Below, in pieces: positions 63,160 through 64,000 of a DNA stretch of 64,000 nucleotides. Source of the stretch: Prevotella sp. KH2C16 (GTDB lineage: Bacteria; Bacteroidota; Bacteroidia; Bacteroidales; Bacteroidaceae); the NCBI RefSeq assembly GCF_900113305.1, contig NZ_FOOW01000005.1, forward strand, positions 1 through 64,000. Direction: 5' to 3'. The translations under genes and the position numbers were made by a program. Each line of letters begins with the position of its first letter. Position 1 is the first letter of the stretch. The notes below the pieces were generated by a model. The model was not told the DNA's origin. It saw only the letters and a program-made list of their open reading frames with translations, and did not search any database.

Positions 63160-63840
63160 ATGAATCACGATAAAAAGAAAGTTAGTAACGGTTGGCTGTC
63201 TGTCATCCTTATAGTCGTTGCCCTTATCATCGACCAAGTAATTAAGATTCTCGTGAAATCCAATATGTATTTGGGAGAGTCCATCCAGATAACAGATTGG
63301 TTTTTCATCGATTTCATCGAGAATAAGGGGATGGCATTTGGTATGACATTCTTCAACAAGCTCTTTTTGAGTTTGATGCGTATTGTCGTCTCATGCTGGA
63401 TAGGGTGGTATATATGGAAACAGGTGAGGTCTGGAGCCCGTACTTGTTATATCCTATTTCTTTCTCTGATATTGGCCGGAGCGGCAGGAAATATTCTTGA
63501 CAGTACCTTCTATGGCCTGATATTCAGTGAATCCACGCCTTATTCCGTTGCGACATTCGTTCCTTTCGGTACCGGGTATGCGGATTTCCTGACAGGCAGG
63601 GTGGTAGACATGTTCTATTTCCCGCTTATCACAGAGACTTGGCCTTCTTGGATGCCTTTTGTCGGCGGAGAAGACTTTGTATTCTTTTCGCCAGTTTTCA
63701 ACTTTGCCGATGCCTGTGTATCCGTTGGGGTAGTCTTGCTGTTTCTTTTCTGTCGAAAAGACTTGGAGGGGTTGTTCGCCTCTAAAGAAGCTAACACGGA
63801 CAAGGATATGATAAATAAGGCTGAATCTGATGAAAAATAA
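63160..63840 (+). CDS. lspA: Lipoprotein signal peptidase (signal peptidase II)
   Basis: 226 residues from the ATG at 63160; a TTG two codons earlier is possible. Four membrane helices, with catalytic Asp at 114 (in GNILD) and 184 (in NFADAC). It cuts the signal peptide of prolipoproteins after lipid attachment. It is longer than the ~165-residue E. coli enzyme because of a loop between the catalytic residues (~120-170), common in Bacteroidota. It is followed, with an 11-base overlap, by a lipoprotein gene. Confidence 0.95.
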   Translation: MNHDKKKVSNGWLSVILIVVALIIDQVIKILVKSNMYLGESIQITDWFFIDFIENKGMAFGMTFFNKLFLSLMRIVVSCWIGWYIWKQVRSGARTCYILFLSLILAGAAGNILDSTFYGLIFSESTPYSVATFVPFGTGYADFLTGRVVDMFYFPLITETWPSWMPFVGGEDFVFFSPVFNFADACVSVGVVLLFLFCRKDLEGLFASKEANTDKDMINKAESDEK

Positions 63841-64000
63841 TCCGATGAAATGGCCTCTTTTTGCAGTTTTATTGCTAGCCTTTTCTGGCTGTAAACCGTC
63901 TTTGCCGGATGGAATCCTCTCAAAGGGAGATATGGAGGATATCCTTTATGATTATCATCTGGCTCAGACAATGGCAGAACGGAATGAATCTCGCCCTATT
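63830..64000 (+). CDS. DUF4296-family lipoprotein, N-terminal part
   Basis: 57 residues are visible; the gene leaves the window at the right edge. The ATG at 63830 overlaps lspA by 11 bases; a second ATG at 63845 would give a shorter signal. A lipoprotein signal ends AFSGC with the lipidated Cys at about residue 21, then PSLPDGILSKGDMEDILYDYH, the start of DUF4296. It is an inner- or outer-membrane lipoprotein of unknown function and a direct client of the LspA encoded just before. Confidence 0.85.
   Translation, partial: MKNNPMKWPLFAVLLLAFSGCKPSLPDGILSKGDMEDILYDYHLAQTMAERNESRPI

Noticed and set aside
1-64000. tRNA, rRNA, tmRNA or prophage genes
   Set aside because: None was recognised by eye in the intergenic regions; a covariance-model scan (tRNAscan-SE, Infernal) would settle it.

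Overview
The window is chromosomal DNA from a Bacteroidota bacterium, most likely Prevotella or a close relative; the genus is an inference. The support is: promoters of the TAnnTTTG type (best examples TTTG-N20-TACCTTTG before ppdK and TTTG-N20-TATCTTTG before ileS); an LpxC-FabZ fusion; a large Oar-like TonB-dependent receptor; a metal-type KdsA; lineage families (DUF3256, DUF3781, DUF4296, DUF5715); and a secreted protein with a type IX-like C-terminal tail. No rRNA, tRNA or CRISPR array was recognised.

Layout. 1-400: tail of an IS256-type transposase. 620-1576: LuxR-type regulator with a hemerythrin-like sensor domain. 7141-1692 (minus): envelope operon mscS-kdsA-kdsD-cls (mechanosensitive channel, KDO synthesis, exported phospholipase D). 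7230-8081: BadF-type sugar kinase. 8607-19307: AT-rich exopolysaccharide/capsule operon of 11 genes behind a leader of about 270 nt and closed by a strong terminator. It encodes an initiating sugar transferase, an Alg14/Alg13-type split transferase, three further glycosyltransferases, two hexapeptide acyltransferases, flippase, polymerase and a nucleotidyltransferase-like protein. 19381-28000 (minus): His-rich mini membrane protein, K+-dependent membrane pyrophosphatase, small acidic protein plus a large secreted protein with a C10 tract by its promoter, porin, and RlmD.

28209-39021 (plus): ppdK; two small exported proteins; a candidate ~70-nt RNA; the operon nucleoside transporter / bifunctional-nuclease-like protein / rsmE; the TonB receptor; a cupin. 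39159-55628 (minus): fourteen co-directional housekeeping genes, phoH-purC-menG-aroE-purM-prfA-pyrF-HD-lpxD-lpxC/fabZ-lpxA-miaA-pbp1A-helicase. 55788-58228: M15-like DUF5715 protein, an exported orphan, a frameshifted GNAT gene and DUF3781. 59127-64000 (plus): ileS, a cysteine-free DksA/TraR-like protein, lspA and the start of a DUF4296 lipoprotein.

Taken together the window is mainly envelope biogenesis (KDO, lipid A, peptidoglycan, capsule, lipoprotein processing) with nucleotide and translation genes. PPDK and the membrane pyrophosphatase suggest a PPi-based energy economy.

The most unusual signal is a pair of short intergenic arrays (8096-8205 and 39059-39142). They share one geometry (22-bp period, 6-bp inverted arms at unit positions 3-8 and 14-19, 5-bp centre) but have unrelated arm sequences. 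A second dispersed repeat family (about 25047, 46617 and 58686) carries phased CTTTTA/TAAAAG tracts in GC-rich hairpins.
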